A stretch of DNA of 64,000 nucleotides from Cyclobacteriaceae bacterium YHN15 (GCA_003797895.1 RKQB01000009.1:1-64000); one strand, 5' to 3'; positions 34,827 to 43,747 are shown, counted from the first letter of the stretch. Program-made: numbers and translations. The notes: a model not told the origin generated them from the letters alone.

Positions 34827-36374
34827 ATGATTATGAAAAATTTCAATAAAGCTTATTTGAGTCTTTTTTTCCTCCTGATCATCACAAGCGGATGCCTGGA
34901 GGAAACCCCGAATTTCTACGAATTCAGTGATTATGAATTTGAGAACTTAGACGAAAATGGAGGGTTATGGCAAACTATTCTTGTAAATAATCCAACCGAG
35001 ATCAGCATCTCCCAACCTGAAGGCACAAACTCATCCTCATACCAATCAGAGTTAACAGTACTCAAACAGCAGATGAGTGTTTTGTCAGCTGCTGAAAAAC
35101 AAGCTGTACAGTATTGGAGCAGCAACCCGATTTTGAGATGGAATGAAATTGCCTTGGAACTGGCCGCAAAATACAACCTGATTCCAGGTCCAAATGCCGA
35201 TGGGACCTATACATTGCCCAATCCTGCCAGCCCGGTAGGTCCACCCCCATTCCCATTTGCCCATCCCCCTTATACCAGCAGGATGTTGGCTTACCTTAGT
35301 GTGGCGCAATTTGATGCATTGGTTGTAGCCTGGCATTACAAATTCCAATATAACCGACCTGCACCATATCATGTAGACAATGAAATCAAACCTGCTTATG
35401 CTCCCAGTCAGCTTCCATCCTATCCTTCAGATGGGGCCACGGTCGCATTGGTCTCCAAAGAGATCCTCACCGCTATGTTCCCCTTAGAAGTTCAGTTCCT
35501 GGAAAAAAAGTATCAAGAACATATTGCCAGTCTGGTCCATGCAGGTATTAACGTTCCCAGCGATATTGAGGCAGGTGTCAGCATTGGATCCGAAGTGGTC
35601 AAGCTGGCAAAACAACGGGCTTCTACCGATGGAATGGCCAGGGCCCAAGCACCTAAACCGGTTTCAGATTCCATTGCAAACGCAGCTTTCCAAAGATTTG
35701 GATGGAAATGGCAAAACACTGAAACACCGCAAAGACCGGTTGGATTGACCCCGCTTTTTGGACAGGTAAAAATGTGGCACGTTCCCACAGTGGAAGAAGT
35801 CAGGCCCGGTCCACCACCTGCCCCCGGCTCTCCGCAATTTGAAGCAGATACCAGAGAACTAAAACAGTTTGCAGCACATATGACCCTGGAACAACGAAGG
35901 ATCGCCAATTGGTGGGAAGATGGGTTAAGTTCTTATACTCCTCCGGGGCATTGGAATAAATTTGCCAAACTCTCCATTGTGAAGAACAAACTCAATCCAT
36001 TGAGAACGGCCAGGGTATTCGCTTACATGAATACCGCTATTATGGATGCAGGAGTTGCCTGTTGGGATGCAAAATTCTACTATCATTATCCTAGACCAGT
36101 GGAGACCATTCCTGGATTTAAAACCATTTTGGGAACCCCCAATTTCCCTGCCTACACTTCAGGCCATAGTACCTTCTCTGCTGCAGGAGCTGAAGTCCTT
36201 TCCTACTTTTTCCCATCTGATGCAGCACAATTCAGGGCCTGGGCTGAAGAAGCCGCAATTTCAAGAATCTACGGTGGAATCCACTATAGATTCGATGCTG
36301 AAGTGGGCATAACACAAGGTAAAAATGTAGGAACCTACGCTGTCAACAGGGCCAAATCAGACGGGGCACTTTAG
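34827..36374 (+). CDS. vanadium-dependent haloperoxidase / PAP2 family lipoprotein
   Basis: 515 residues from the ATG at 34827 (a second ATG is at 34833). The frame runs on upstream inside the preceding gene, but only this start gives a lipoprotein signal (FFLLIITSGC). The active-site motifs of the PAP2/vanadium haloperoxidase superfamily are all in the C-terminal third: KFYYHYPRP (K-x6-RP), TSGHSTFS and SRIYGGIHYRFD (SR-x5-H-x3-D). An earlier KFQYNRP is a second, partial copy of the first motif. Vanadate peroxidase and acid phosphatase share this site, so the reaction (halide oxidation or phosphate removal) is not decided by sequence. Operon partner of the barrel protein. A terminator follows at 36418-36454. 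Confidence 0.85.
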   Translation: MIMKNFNKAYLSLFFLLIITSGCLEETPNFYEFSDYEFENLDENGGLWQTILVNNPTEISISQPEGTNSSSYQSELTVLKQQMSVLSAAEKQAVQYWSSNPILRWNEIALELAAKYNLIPGPNADGTYTLPNPASPVGPPPFPFAHPPYTSRMLAYLSVAQFDALVVAWHYKFQYNRPAPYHVDNEIKPAYAPSQLPSYPSDGATVALVSKEILTAMFPLEVQFLEKKYQEHIASLVHAGINVPSDIEAGVSIGSEVVKLAKQRASTDGMARAQAPKPVSDSIANAAFQRFGWKWQNTETPQRPVGLTPLFGQVKMWHVPTVEEVRPGPPPAPGSPQFEADTRELKQFAAHMTLEQRRIANWWEDGLSSYTPPGHWNKFAKLSIVKNKLNPLRTARVFAYMNTAIMDAGVACWDAKFYYHYPRPVETIPGFKTILGTPNFPAYTSGHSTFSAAGAEVLSYFFPSDAAQFRAWAEEAAISRIYGGIHYRFDAEVGITQGKNVGTYAVNRAKSDGAL

Positions 36375-36413
36375 ATGTAAAAGAAATTACCAAAACATAG
36401 GGTTTGATTGTGT

Positions 36414-36454
36414 ACAACCCCGGCCAATTTAAAATGGACCGGGGCTGTTTTTTA
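36414..36454 (+). terminator. terminator after the haloperoxidase gene
   Basis: CCCCGG (36418-36423) pairs with CCGGGG (36439-36444), followed by CTGTTTTTT. The T-tract overlaps the stop codon of the convergent cstA gene. Confidence 0.65.
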
Positions 36455-38086
36455 TCCAACTTTCACAGGATCTTCAATCTCCTTCCTCAAACTTTTGGAA
36501 GCCAGGACAATCAAAGCAATGGATAAAACAAATAACAATGCCGCGATGATCGCCAATACATAAGTCTCGCTTTGAAAATTGTTCCAGGCAAATAGTCCCA
36601 ATGAAGTCAAGGTCACCGTAAACATAAAAAACATGGGGATGGTCACAAAGGTGGCATTGATCTTTTGCCTGATCAACCAAACTGCAATGGTCAATAAGGC
36701 CAGGGCTGCCAAGAGCTGATTTGCAGAACCAAAAATCGGCCATAAAGTGGTAAAGCCGCCTGAAGCCAATAACATAATGGATAATACAACCACTACGGTA
36801 GTGGAAATGTACCTGTTTTGGGAAACCTTCTTACCTATTGGACTTTTAATATCCTCAAAGTACTCTTGAAGGGTAAACCTCGCCAAGCGGGTACAGGTAT
36901 CCAAAGTAGTCAGGGCAAATGCCGAAACTGTCAATGCCACAAATCCCACAGCAAACTCCTCGGAAATACCCATGGAAGAAATCATATTGCCCAGCCCACT
37001 GGCAAAAAGAGGAACAGGTCCCTCTTCTCCCAACCTTCCCAAATATTCTCCTCTACTGAGCACAACTACTGCTCCGACTGAAATAATTGCCAGAAAGGAT
37101 TCGATCAACATACCCCCAAAACCCACCAATTTGGCATCACTTTCCTTATCGAGCTGTTTGGAAGTGGTACCGGAAGCAACCAAAGAATGAAAGCCGCTTA
37201 TTGCCCCGCAGGCTATGGTGACAAACAATACCGGAAACAAATAACCCAGATTATCCGCATTGATATGAATCTGGTTATCCATTTTTATCTCAGGATTGGC
37301 AATGAATACCCCAATAACTGCTGCAATGATCAATCCGTACAAAAGAAAACTGTTCAGGTAATCCCTTGGCTGCAGTAGCATGGAAACAGGGGTAACCGAA
37401 GCCAGGAAGGCATAGGCAAGTAGGACATATATCCACAACTGATAATCCAGGTCAAAAGGCAACTGCATGCCCAGGTATACAAAGTAATACATAAGTACCA
37501 CTCCGATCACAGTGATGATGATAAATGCCTTTTTGCTGCTTCCAATAAACCTGTTCACCACACCGAAAGCAATAGCAAGGATAATAAATAAAATGGAGGC
37601 AGAGGCTACCCCGGCATTGTTTACAAAAGTCTTGGCGATAATATCTGCAAATACCCCGATAATCAGAATCAAGGTTGAAAAGCTGAAAAGTATGAACAAC
37701 TGCTTCCCTTTATGTCCAATATTATTCTGAATGATCACACCGATGGATTTCCCTTGATTTCGTAAAGAGGCGGCCATACTTCCCAGATCATGAACTGCAC
37801 CGAAGAAAATGCCCCCTACTAAAATCCAGATTACTGCCGGTATCCATCCGAAAGAAAGCGCAATGATGGGGCCTACAATTGGACCAGCTCCTGCTATGGA
37901 TGCAAAATGATGCCCCAAGACCACAATGGGCTTACTCGGAACATAATCTATCCCATCCTGAAAAGTGTGGGAAGGAGCCTTCCTTTTATCGCTTAAGCCA
38001 AATTTCTTATAGACAAAATTCCCATAAGTAAAGTAAGCTGTAAACAGGATAATCCCGGAAATAATCAATAGCGCAGCAAGTGTCAT
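36452..38086 (-). CDS. cstA: CstA-type carbon starvation transporter (peptide/pyruvate)
   Basis: Polytopic inner-membrane transporter. 544 residues, shorter than E. coli CstA (about 700) but normal for the compact branch. About 14 hydrophobic segments. Family signatures: KPIVVLGHHFASIAGAGPIVGPIIAL (about residues 52-77), SGFHSLVASGTTSKQL and TRLARF. CstA relatives take up peptides or pyruvate under carbon limitation; the substrate here is not determined. Convergent with the preceding gene. In the 38087-38346 gap I see only the accD promoter. Confidence 0.93.
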   Translation of the reverse strand: MTLAALLIISGIILFTAYFTYGNFVYKKFGLSDKRKAPSHTFQDGIDYVPSKPIVVLGHHFASIAGAGPIVGPIIALSFGWIPAVIWILVGGIFFGAVHDLGSMAASLRNQGKSIGVIIQNNIGHKGKQLFILFSFSTLILIIGVFADIIAKTFVNNAGVASASILFIILAIAFGVVNRFIGSSKKAFIIITVIGVVLMYYFVYLGMQLPFDLDYQLWIYVLLAYAFLASVTPVSMLLQPRDYLNSFLLYGLIIAAVIGVFIANPEIKMDNQIHINADNLGYLFPVLFVTIACGAISGFHSLVASGTTSKQLDKESDAKLVGFGGMLIESFLAIISVGAVVVLSRGEYLGRLGEEGPVPLFASGLGNMISSMGISEEFAVGFVALTVSAFALTTLDTCTRLARFTLQEYFEDIKSPIGKKVSQNRYISTTVVVVLSIMLLASGGFTTLWPIFGSANQLLAALALLTIAVWLIRQKINATFVTIPMFFMFTVTLTSLGLFAWNNFQSETYVLAIIAALLFVLSIALIVLASKSLRKEIEDPVKVG

Positions 38087-38298
38087 TGTTCGTGGTGATA
38101 ATCAACCTTGAATTTCCTGCAATTTGAACAAATAACAAATGAATCTTTCAAAAATAATTCCCAAGGGTGAAAACACCGGGTTGTATTCGGAGAAAAGCAA
38201 CAATTGCTTTGGTTCATAAAAAGGTTATTTAAGTCCATTGTTCAGAACCAAAAATTCAAGGAAGATTACTTCAAATTTTATTTAATGGATAATACCTC

Positions 38299-38306
38299 TA
38301 AATTTG
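38299..38306 (+). promoter_or_regulatory. promoter element of accD
   Basis: A perfect TAAATTTG. Predicted start near 38310, leader about 37 bases. The -33 region is T-rich but has no clear TTTG. Confidence 0.5.
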
Positions 38307-38346
38307 TAATCCCTGAAATGAAAGTTTCGGAACTAAACATTTAATT

Positions 38347-39189
38347 ATGGCTTGGTTTAAAAGAACAGACAAAGGAATTAAAACATCCACCGAGGAGAAA
38401 AAGGATGCTCCTGATGGATTATGGTTCAAAACCCCAAAAGGCAATATCATTCATACCCGTGAACTTAAAAACAATTCTTATGTTTGCCCTGACGATGATT
38501 ATCATGTCAAGATAGGTTCCAAGGAGTATTTTGAAATTCTTTTTGATGGCAACAAATTCGAAGAGCTGGATGCCAAAATGAAATCCGGAGACCCTCTTAA
38601 ATTTGTTGATTCCAAACCGTATAGTTCCAGAATAGAACAAACCATTACAAAAACAGAATTAAATGATGCCGTCCGTACTGCTGTGGGTAAAATAAATGGG
38701 CTGGATCTAGTGGTGGCATGTATGGATTTTAATTTTATCGGTGGATCAATGGGTTCTGTGGTCGGCGAGAAAATAGCACGTGCCATTGACCATTCCCTGA
38801 AGAATAAGATCCCCTTTTTGATGATCTCAAAATCCGGGGGAGCTAGGATGATGGAAGCTGGCTTCAGCTTGATGCAAATGGCTAAAACTTCCGCAAAATT
38901 AGCGCTTTTGGATAAAGCCGGCATCCCTTACATATCCTTATTGACTGACCCTACCACTGGGGGAGTAACTGCATCCTATGCTATGTTGGGTGATTTTAAC
39001 ATTGCAGAACCTGGCGCCTTGATAGGTTTTGCGGGACCGAGGGTAATCAGGGAGACAATCGGAAAAGATTTACCTAAGGGATTCCAAAGTTCAGAGTTTG
39101 TTCTTGAGCATGGTTTCCTGGATTTCATCATCGATAGAAGGCAGTTGAAAAACAGATTGACAACATTGCTCAAACTTCTCAACAATTAA
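38347..39189 (+). CDS. accD: acetyl-CoA carboxylase carboxyltransferase subunit beta, zinc finger lost
   Basis: With AccA it transfers carboxyl from biotin to acetyl-CoA, the first step of fatty acid synthesis. 280 residues. The crotonase-like core is well conserved (FIGGSMGSVVGEKIARAID, SKSGGARMMEAGFSLMQMAKT, TDPTTGGVTASYAMLGD, FAGPRVI). The N-terminal four-cysteine zinc ribbon is degenerate: the positions corresponding to the cysteines are Thr29, Gly32, Cys47 and Asp50, so only one cysteine remains. From memory other Bacteroidota AccD proteins also lack this ribbon. accA is not in the window. Monocistronic, with its own promoter. Confidence 0.96.
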   Translation: MAWFKRTDKGIKTSTEEKKDAPDGLWFKTPKGNIIHTRELKNNSYVCPDDDYHVKIGSKEYFEILFDGNKFEELDAKMKSGDPLKFVDSKPYSSRIEQTITKTELNDAVRTAVGKINGLDLVVACMDFNFIGGSMGSVVGEKIARAIDHSLKNKIPFLMISKSGGARMMEAGFSLMQMAKTSAKLALLDKAGIPYISLLTDPTTGGVTASYAMLGDFNIAEPGALIGFAGPRVIRETIGKDLPKGFQSSEFVLEHGFLDFIIDRRQLKNRLTTLLKLLNN

Positions 39190-39269
39190 TTCTTTAATCA
39201 GTTATAAGGATAGATGTTATAAGCGGTTAAAATAAAGTTTATTTTTAACCGATTTTCTTGATTTATAAA

Positions 39270-39277
39270 TATATTTG
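39270..39277 (+). promoter_or_regulatory. promoter element of nqrF
   Basis: A perfect TATATTTG 52 bases before the ATG. It indicates that nqrF is transcribed separately from accD. Confidence 0.5.
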
Positions 39278-39329
39278 TGAGCCTAAAAAGGCTTTGAATA
39301 CTGAAATAATAAGTAAAAATTAATATTAA

Positions 39330-40628
39330 ATGGGTTCAGTAATTATTACTTCGATAGTAGCATTTACACTTATCATATTGCTACTGGTTTTCATCCTGTT
39401 GTTTGCCCAGTCTAAATTGGTTGCCTCAGGTGATGTCAAAATTGTCATCAACGGAGAAAAAACCTTGGTCACTTCCGCAGGTTCCACATTGCTCAGTACA
39501 CTTGGTAACAACAAAATCTTCCTTCCCTCTGCTTGTGGCGGAGGTGGCACCTGTGCCATGTGTAAGTGTGTGATAGAAGATGGGGGCGGGGAAGTTCTTC
39601 CTACAGAAGAAGGTCACTTAAGCCGTGCTGAAAAACAAGGCAATGTAAGGCTTTCCTGCCAAGTGAAAGTAAAGCAGGATATGAAAATCAGGATTCCTGA
39701 GGAGATTTTTGGCATTAAAAAGTGGGAATGCGAAGTTATTTCCAATTATAACGTTTCTACATTCATCAAGGAATTTAAAGTAAAACTTCCTGAAGGTGAA
39801 ACTTTACATTTTGAATCAGGTGGGTATATACAGATTGATGTTCCGGTAATTACAGTGAATTTCAAAGATATGGACATCACACCCCATCCTGAATTAGGTC
39901 ACCCTCAGGATGTTTATCAAAGTGATTGGGATAAATTTGGGCTTTGGGACCTGGTCATGAAAAATGATGAGGAACTGTTCAGGGCTTATTCTATGGCAAA
40001 CCATCCAGCTGAAGGAAATATTGTCATGCTGACCATACGTATTGCTACTCCCCCTTGGGACAGGGCAAATAACAAATGGATGGATGTGAATCCTGGAGTT
40101 TGTTCTTCTTATGTTTTCTCTAGAAAACCTGGTGATAAAGTTACCATTTCAGGTCCATATGGGGAATTCCATATTAATCCAACCCAAAGAGAGATGATTT
40201 ACATCGGGGGAGGTGCGGGAATGGCTCCATTAAGGTCTCATATTTTCCATTTGTTCCATACTGAAAAGTCAGACAGAAAAGTATCTTACTGGTACGGAGG
40301 CAGATCTAAGAAAGAGCTTTTCTATACCCCTCATTTTAGGAATATTGAAAAAGACTTCCCTAACTTCAAATTCTACATTGGACTTTCTGAGCCTCTTCCT
40401 GAGGATAACTGGAAAATAAAATCCTCTTTGGATGATGAAAATGGTGATGGATATATTGGATTCATACATCAAGTGTTGTATGACAATTACCTGAAAAACC
40501 ACCCAGAACCTGATGAAGTAGAATATTATCTTTGCGGTCCTCCTTTGATGAACGCAGCAGTTTTAAAGCTGTTGGATGATATGGGTATACCACAAGAAAA
40601 TATCAGATTTGACGACTTTGGAGGTTAA
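39330..40628 (+). CDS. nqrF: Na+-translocating NADH:quinone oxidoreductase subunit F
   Basis: Electron-input subunit of the sodium-pumping Na+-NQR complex. 432 residues: N-terminal membrane helix (about 5-26), ferredoxin domain with Cys69, Cys75, Cys78 and Cys110 for a [2Fe-2S] cluster, FAD domain with RAYSMANHP, and NADH domain with GGGAGMAPLRSH and the C-terminal CGPPLMNAAV. Complete. The other five subunits (nqrA-E) are not adjacent, which is unusual because the six genes normally form one operon. A strong terminator follows. Confidence 0.95.
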   Translation: MGSVIITSIVAFTLIILLLVFILLFAQSKLVASGDVKIVINGEKTLVTSAGSTLLSTLGNNKIFLPSACGGGGTCAMCKCVIEDGGGEVLPTEEGHLSRAEKQGNVRLSCQVKVKQDMKIRIPEEIFGIKKWECEVISNYNVSTFIKEFKVKLPEGETLHFESGGYIQIDVPVITVNFKDMDITPHPELGHPQDVYQSDWDKFGLWDLVMKNDEELFRAYSMANHPAEGNIVMLTIRIATPPWDRANNKWMDVNPGVCSSYVFSRKPGDKVTISGPYGEFHINPTQREMIYIGGGAGMAPLRSHIFHLFHTEKSDRKVSYWYGGRSKKELFYTPHFRNIEKDFPNFKFYIGLSEPLPEDNWKIKSSLDDENGDGYIGFIHQVLYDNYLKNHPEPDEVEYYLCGPPLMNAAVLKLLDDMGIPQENIRFDDFGG

Positions 40629-40637
40629 TCCACATTC

Positions 40638-40669
40638 AAGTCCCGCAATAGCGGGACTTTTTTATTTTT
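40638..40669 (+). terminator. terminator of nqrF
   Basis: Nine-base-pair stem AAGTCCCGC/GCGGGACTT with AATA loop (40638-40659), then a run of T. Confidence 0.9.
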
Positions 40670-40685
40670 CTCCCGTTTTTTATTT

Positions 40686-40693
40686 TATTTTTG
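40686..40693 (+). promoter_or_regulatory. promoter element of the 40715-43747 operon
   Basis: A perfect TATTTTTG. Start near 40697, leader about 18 bases. Confidence 0.5.
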
Positions 40694-40714
40694 AGCATAG
40701 CATAAATCCAGATT

Positions 40715-41866
40715 ATGAATCTCAAGAACTTCTTTGAACCGGTAACGGAAATTTTAAGTAATCAAAAATATACCCACAACTCTTTTTTTAACTTTATTCA
40801 CTTCCATGGTGAGACATTTCCTGACTTAAAAGGAGTCCAAATTGCCTTGGTAGGTTTGAAAGAAAAAAGAGGAATGCTCAAGTCAGATACCATTGAAAGG
40901 GCCTCCCTTGAAATCAGGGAAAAACTCTACCATTTAAAGAAAGGGCATGGATTATACAAAATTGTGGATTTAGGTGACCTCAAATTGGGAGAAACAAGGG
41001 CTGAATCCATCCAATATATCCAAACAGTGGGAGAATATCTCATGAAAAAACAGGTTTTACCTATATTTTTTGGGGGAACACATGATCTGGATTTTGGTCA
41101 GTTTATATCCTATCAAGGCCTGAAGAAGTTGGTTTCCATGGTCACGGTGGATGCCAAAGTAGATATGGAAGAGGAGGGCGAACCTGATGAGACACACTCT
41201 CAGGATATCATCCTCCACCAGCCTAATTTCCTTTTTAACTACAGCCATTTGGGCTATCAGAGTTTTCTCGTGGACAAGGATTTGATAAGTGTGATGGAAA
41301 AACTCTATTTCGAACACATAAGGCTGGGCAACCTTAAAAGCAATTTCAAAGAGATTGAACCCATAATCAGAAATGCAGATCTATTAAGTTTTGACATTTC
41401 CACTATCAACTCTTCGGATGCTCCTGGTGCAGCTGATGCACAACCATTTGGACTGTCCGGAGAAGAGGCCTGTCAGATTTGTAGATTTGCCGGCATGAAT
41501 GAAAAGCTTTCCTCCATCGGTATTTATGGCTATCAGCCTTACTACGATGACAACAGAAATAAAACAGCATCCATTATAGCCACCATGATATGGTATTTTA
41601 TTGAGGGCTTTTACGATAGGAAAGACAGTCTGTCTTTTAAGGGAAGCGATTATATTAAATATACAGTATCTTTGGATTCCAAACCGTCCATATTGGTCTT
41701 TTATAAAAGTAAAAGAAGCGATAAATGGTGGATGGAAATACCACAAAACGAACAGGATAAATTCGAAAGAACAAGCATTATCCCTTGTAGCTATCAGGAT
41801 TATCAAGTGGCTCAATCCGGGGAAATACCTGAAAGATGGATCAATGCACAGCTTAAGCTTATGTAG
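40715..41866 (+). CDS. arginase/formimidoylglutamase-fold protein with degenerate metal site
   Basis: 383 residues of the ureohydrolase fold. Recognisable motif positions are GGTHD (120-124), VDAKVD (145-150) and SFDISTINSSDAPG (225-238). In active arginases these read GGDHS, DAHxD and SFDxD and supply six Mn ligands. Here His123, Asp146, Asp150 and Asp227 remain, but the second-motif His is Lys148 and the third-motif second Asp is Ser229. Two ligands are therefore missing, and a binuclear Mn site is unlikely. Proteins with these changes recur in Bacteroidota under the name formimidoylglutamase (recalled, not checked). No hut genes are nearby. It heads an operon with the next three genes. A non-catalytic role is inferred. 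Confidence 0.82.
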   Translation: MNLKNFFEPVTEILSNQKYTHNSFFNFIHFHGETFPDLKGVQIALVGLKEKRGMLKSDTIERASLEIREKLYHLKKGHGLYKIVDLGDLKLGETRAESIQYIQTVGEYLMKKQVLPIFFGGTHDLDFGQFISYQGLKKLVSMVTVDAKVDMEEEGEPDETHSQDIILHQPNFLFNYSHLGYQSFLVDKDLISVMEKLYFEHIRLGNLKSNFKEIEPIIRNADLLSFDISTINSSDAPGAADAQPFGLSGEEACQICRFAGMNEKLSSIGIYGYQPYYDDNRNKTASIIATMIWYFIEGFYDRKDSLSFKGSDYIKYTVSLDSKPSILVFYKSKRSDKWWMEIPQNEQDKFERTSIIPCSYQDYQVAQSGEIPERWINAQLKLM

Positions 41867-42097
41867 ATGAAATCCTACAGCAAGCAACAACTCGCCCTAA
41901 GAAACGGGCAGGATAAACCCGAAATTTGGGTAGCTTACCAAGGTTTAATTTATGATGTAACCCATTCCAGACTTTGGAAAAACGGAAAGCACTATGAACA
42001 CTGGGCAGGTCAGGATCTCACAGAAGAGCTCAAAGACGCCCCCCATAATGCCAATGTTTTTCTCAAATTTGACCCCGTGGGCAAACTTGACCAGTGA
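41867..42097 (+). CDS. stand-alone cytochrome b5-like domain protein
   Basis: 76 residues, no signal peptide. It matches the cytochrome b5-like heme/steroid-binding fold: VAYQGLIYDVTHSRLWKNGKHYEHWAGQDLTEEL-type core with His42, His45 and His60 as candidate ligands (GKHYEHWAG, APHNA). It starts on the base after the preceding stop and ends one base before the next start, so the three genes are tightly coupled. Whether it binds heme is unknown. Such short versions occur in bacteria without a defined role. Confidence 0.78.
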   Translation: MKSYSKQQLALRNGQDKPEIWVAYQGLIYDVTHSRLWKNGKHYEHWAGQDLTEELKDAPHNANVFLKFDPVGKLDQ

Positions 42098-42098
42098 A

Positions 42099-42941
42099 AT
42101 GATATTGATAGCAGATAGTGGTGCCAGCAAAACTGATTGGCGGGTAATTAAAGAAAACGGAGAAATAGGACAACATAGGGGCATAGGATTTAACCCAAAT
42201 TATCAAACTGCCGCCGAAATGGCGAGCGAACTCCAGGATGATTTTTTATTGGATCTGAGGGACGAAGTCAAGATAATCTATTACTATGGTTCGGGTTGTA
42301 CCTCATCCAAGAACAGATTACAGGTTGAGAATGCATTGCGAAGCATATTTAAATATTCGGACATCTATGTTGACCATGACTTAATGGCTGCCGCTAGAGC
42401 GACCTGTGGCCATGAGGCAGGAATTGCCTGTATTTTAGGAACAGGATCCAACAGTTGTGATTATGATGGGGAATTCATTGTAGCTAATAGACCTGCGCCT
42501 GGATATATTTTAGGGGATGAGGGCGGAGGTGCTTATATAGGAAGAAAATTTTTGGCTGACTTTATCCATGAAGAAATGCCCAAGAAGGTTAGGGAAAAGG
42601 TTTTGAACCAATTCCACCTTGATAATCAAATCATTATTGAAAATGTATATAAAAGGCCCTTTCCTGGAAGATATATGGCCAGCTTTTGTCGGTTTATTAC
42701 TGAGAATAAAAGTGACCCCTATTGTTATATGTTATATTATAATGCCTTCCAGGATTTCTTCAAAAAGCATGTTATGAAATACGATGCATATAAAAAGAAA
42801 CCGGTAAACTTTGTAGGGTCCATAGCTTTTTACAACAGTGATATACTGAGAAACGCAGCATATGATGTAGATATCCATGTCAATTTAGTCATAGAAGGCC
42901 CTATTGCAGGTTTAACACTTTACCACCAAAAATTACTATGA
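42099..42941 (+). CDS. BadF/BadG-type sugar kinase, N-acetylglucosamine kinase-like
   Basis: 280 residues from the ATG at 42099. The frame is open to 41994, but that part overlaps the cytochrome b5-like gene. It is an ASKHA-fold kinase: phosphate 1 DSGASKTDWRV (from residue 6), GTGSNSCDYD, and GDEGGGAYIGRKFL, as in eukaryotic-type GlcNAc kinase and the BadF family. Its stop overlaps the murQ start (ATGA). With MurQ next to it, the likely substrate is an amino sugar released from the cell wall, GlcNAc or MurNAc; this is inferred from context. Confidence 0.85.
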   Translation: MILIADSGASKTDWRVIKENGEIGQHRGIGFNPNYQTAAEMASELQDDFLLDLRDEVKIIYYYGSGCTSSKNRLQVENALRSIFKYSDIYVDHDLMAAARATCGHEAGIACILGTGSNSCDYDGEFIVANRPAPGYILGDEGGGAYIGRKFLADFIHEEMPKKVREKVLNQFHLDNQIIIENVYKRPFPGRYMASFCRFITENKSDPYCYMLYYNAFQDFFKKHVMKYDAYKKKPVNFVGSIAFYNSDILRNAAYDVDIHVNLVIEGPIAGLTLYHQKLL

Positions 42942-43747
42942 GCACGACGGAAAGCAGTTCATTATATGACAACCTGGAGCAAATGGACATCAAAAATTTG
43001 CTCCAAAATATCAACAGAGAAGACAAGAAAGTCGCTTTTGCTGTAGAAGAGCAACTTTCACAAATACAGGCTTTAATTGAACAAATAGTGCCAAAAATGG
43101 AAAAAGGTGGCCGACTGTTTTACATTGGTGCGGGGACGAGCGGAAGGTTGGGAATACTTGACGCTTCAGAGTGCCCACCTACCTATGGAGTCCCTTTTGA
43201 TTGGGTTGTTGGCATTATCGCGGGAGGGGACCGGGCCATCAGGAAGGCCGTCGAAAATGCAGAAGATGATCCTAACCAAGCTTGGAAAGATATACAGGAG
43301 TTCGGTTTCAACCCACATGATACCGTAGTAGGTATTGCAGCCTCCGGCACCACACCTTATGTTATAGGAGGCGTAAAAGCTGCCAAGGAGGCGGGATTAT
43401 TGACCGGCTGCATTACCTGTAATCTCAATACCCCGCTCGCGGCAGCAGTTGAATATCCCATACAGGTTGTGGTAGGGCCTGAATTTGTAACAGGAAGTAC
43501 CAGGATGAAAGCAGGAACAGCGCAAAAATTAGTGCTGAATATGATTTCCACCACCACAATGATCAAACTTGGAAGAGTGAAGGGCAATAAGATGGTAGAT
43601 ATGCAGCTTTCCAATAAAAAGCTCGTTAACAGGGGTACAAAAATGATCATGGAGTCCACAGGTTTGAAGGAGGAGGAAGCCCATGATATGCTTTTGAAGT
43701 ATGGTTCGGTTAGGGCTGCGGTGGAAGCATATTATGAGAAGAATTGA
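42938..43747 (+). CDS. murQ: N-acetylmuramic acid 6-phosphate etherase
   Basis: Cleaves the lactyl ether of MurNAc-6-phosphate to give GlcNAc-6-phosphate in cell-wall recycling. 269 residues, SIS domain. Signatures: FYIGAGTSGRLGILDASECPPTYG (Glu in ASEC is the conserved acid), GIAASGTTPYVIGG and GSTRMKAGTAQKLVLNM. The start overlaps the kinase stop by four bases, so translation is coupled. No anmK or murNAc transporter is in the window; the kinase may supply the phosphorylated substrate. Confidence 0.95.
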   Translation: MSTTESSSLYDNLEQMDIKNLLQNINREDKKVAFAVEEQLSQIQALIEQIVPKMEKGGRLFYIGAGTSGRLGILDASECPPTYGVPFDWVVGIIAGGDRAIRKAVENAEDDPNQAWKDIQEFGFNPHDTVVGIAASGTTPYVIGGVKAAKEAGLLTGCITCNLNTPLAAAVEYPIQVVVGPEFVTGSTRMKAGTAQKLVLNMISTTTMIKLGRVKGNKMVDMQLSNKKLVNRGTKMIMESTGLKEEEAHDMLLKYGSVRAAVEAYYEKN

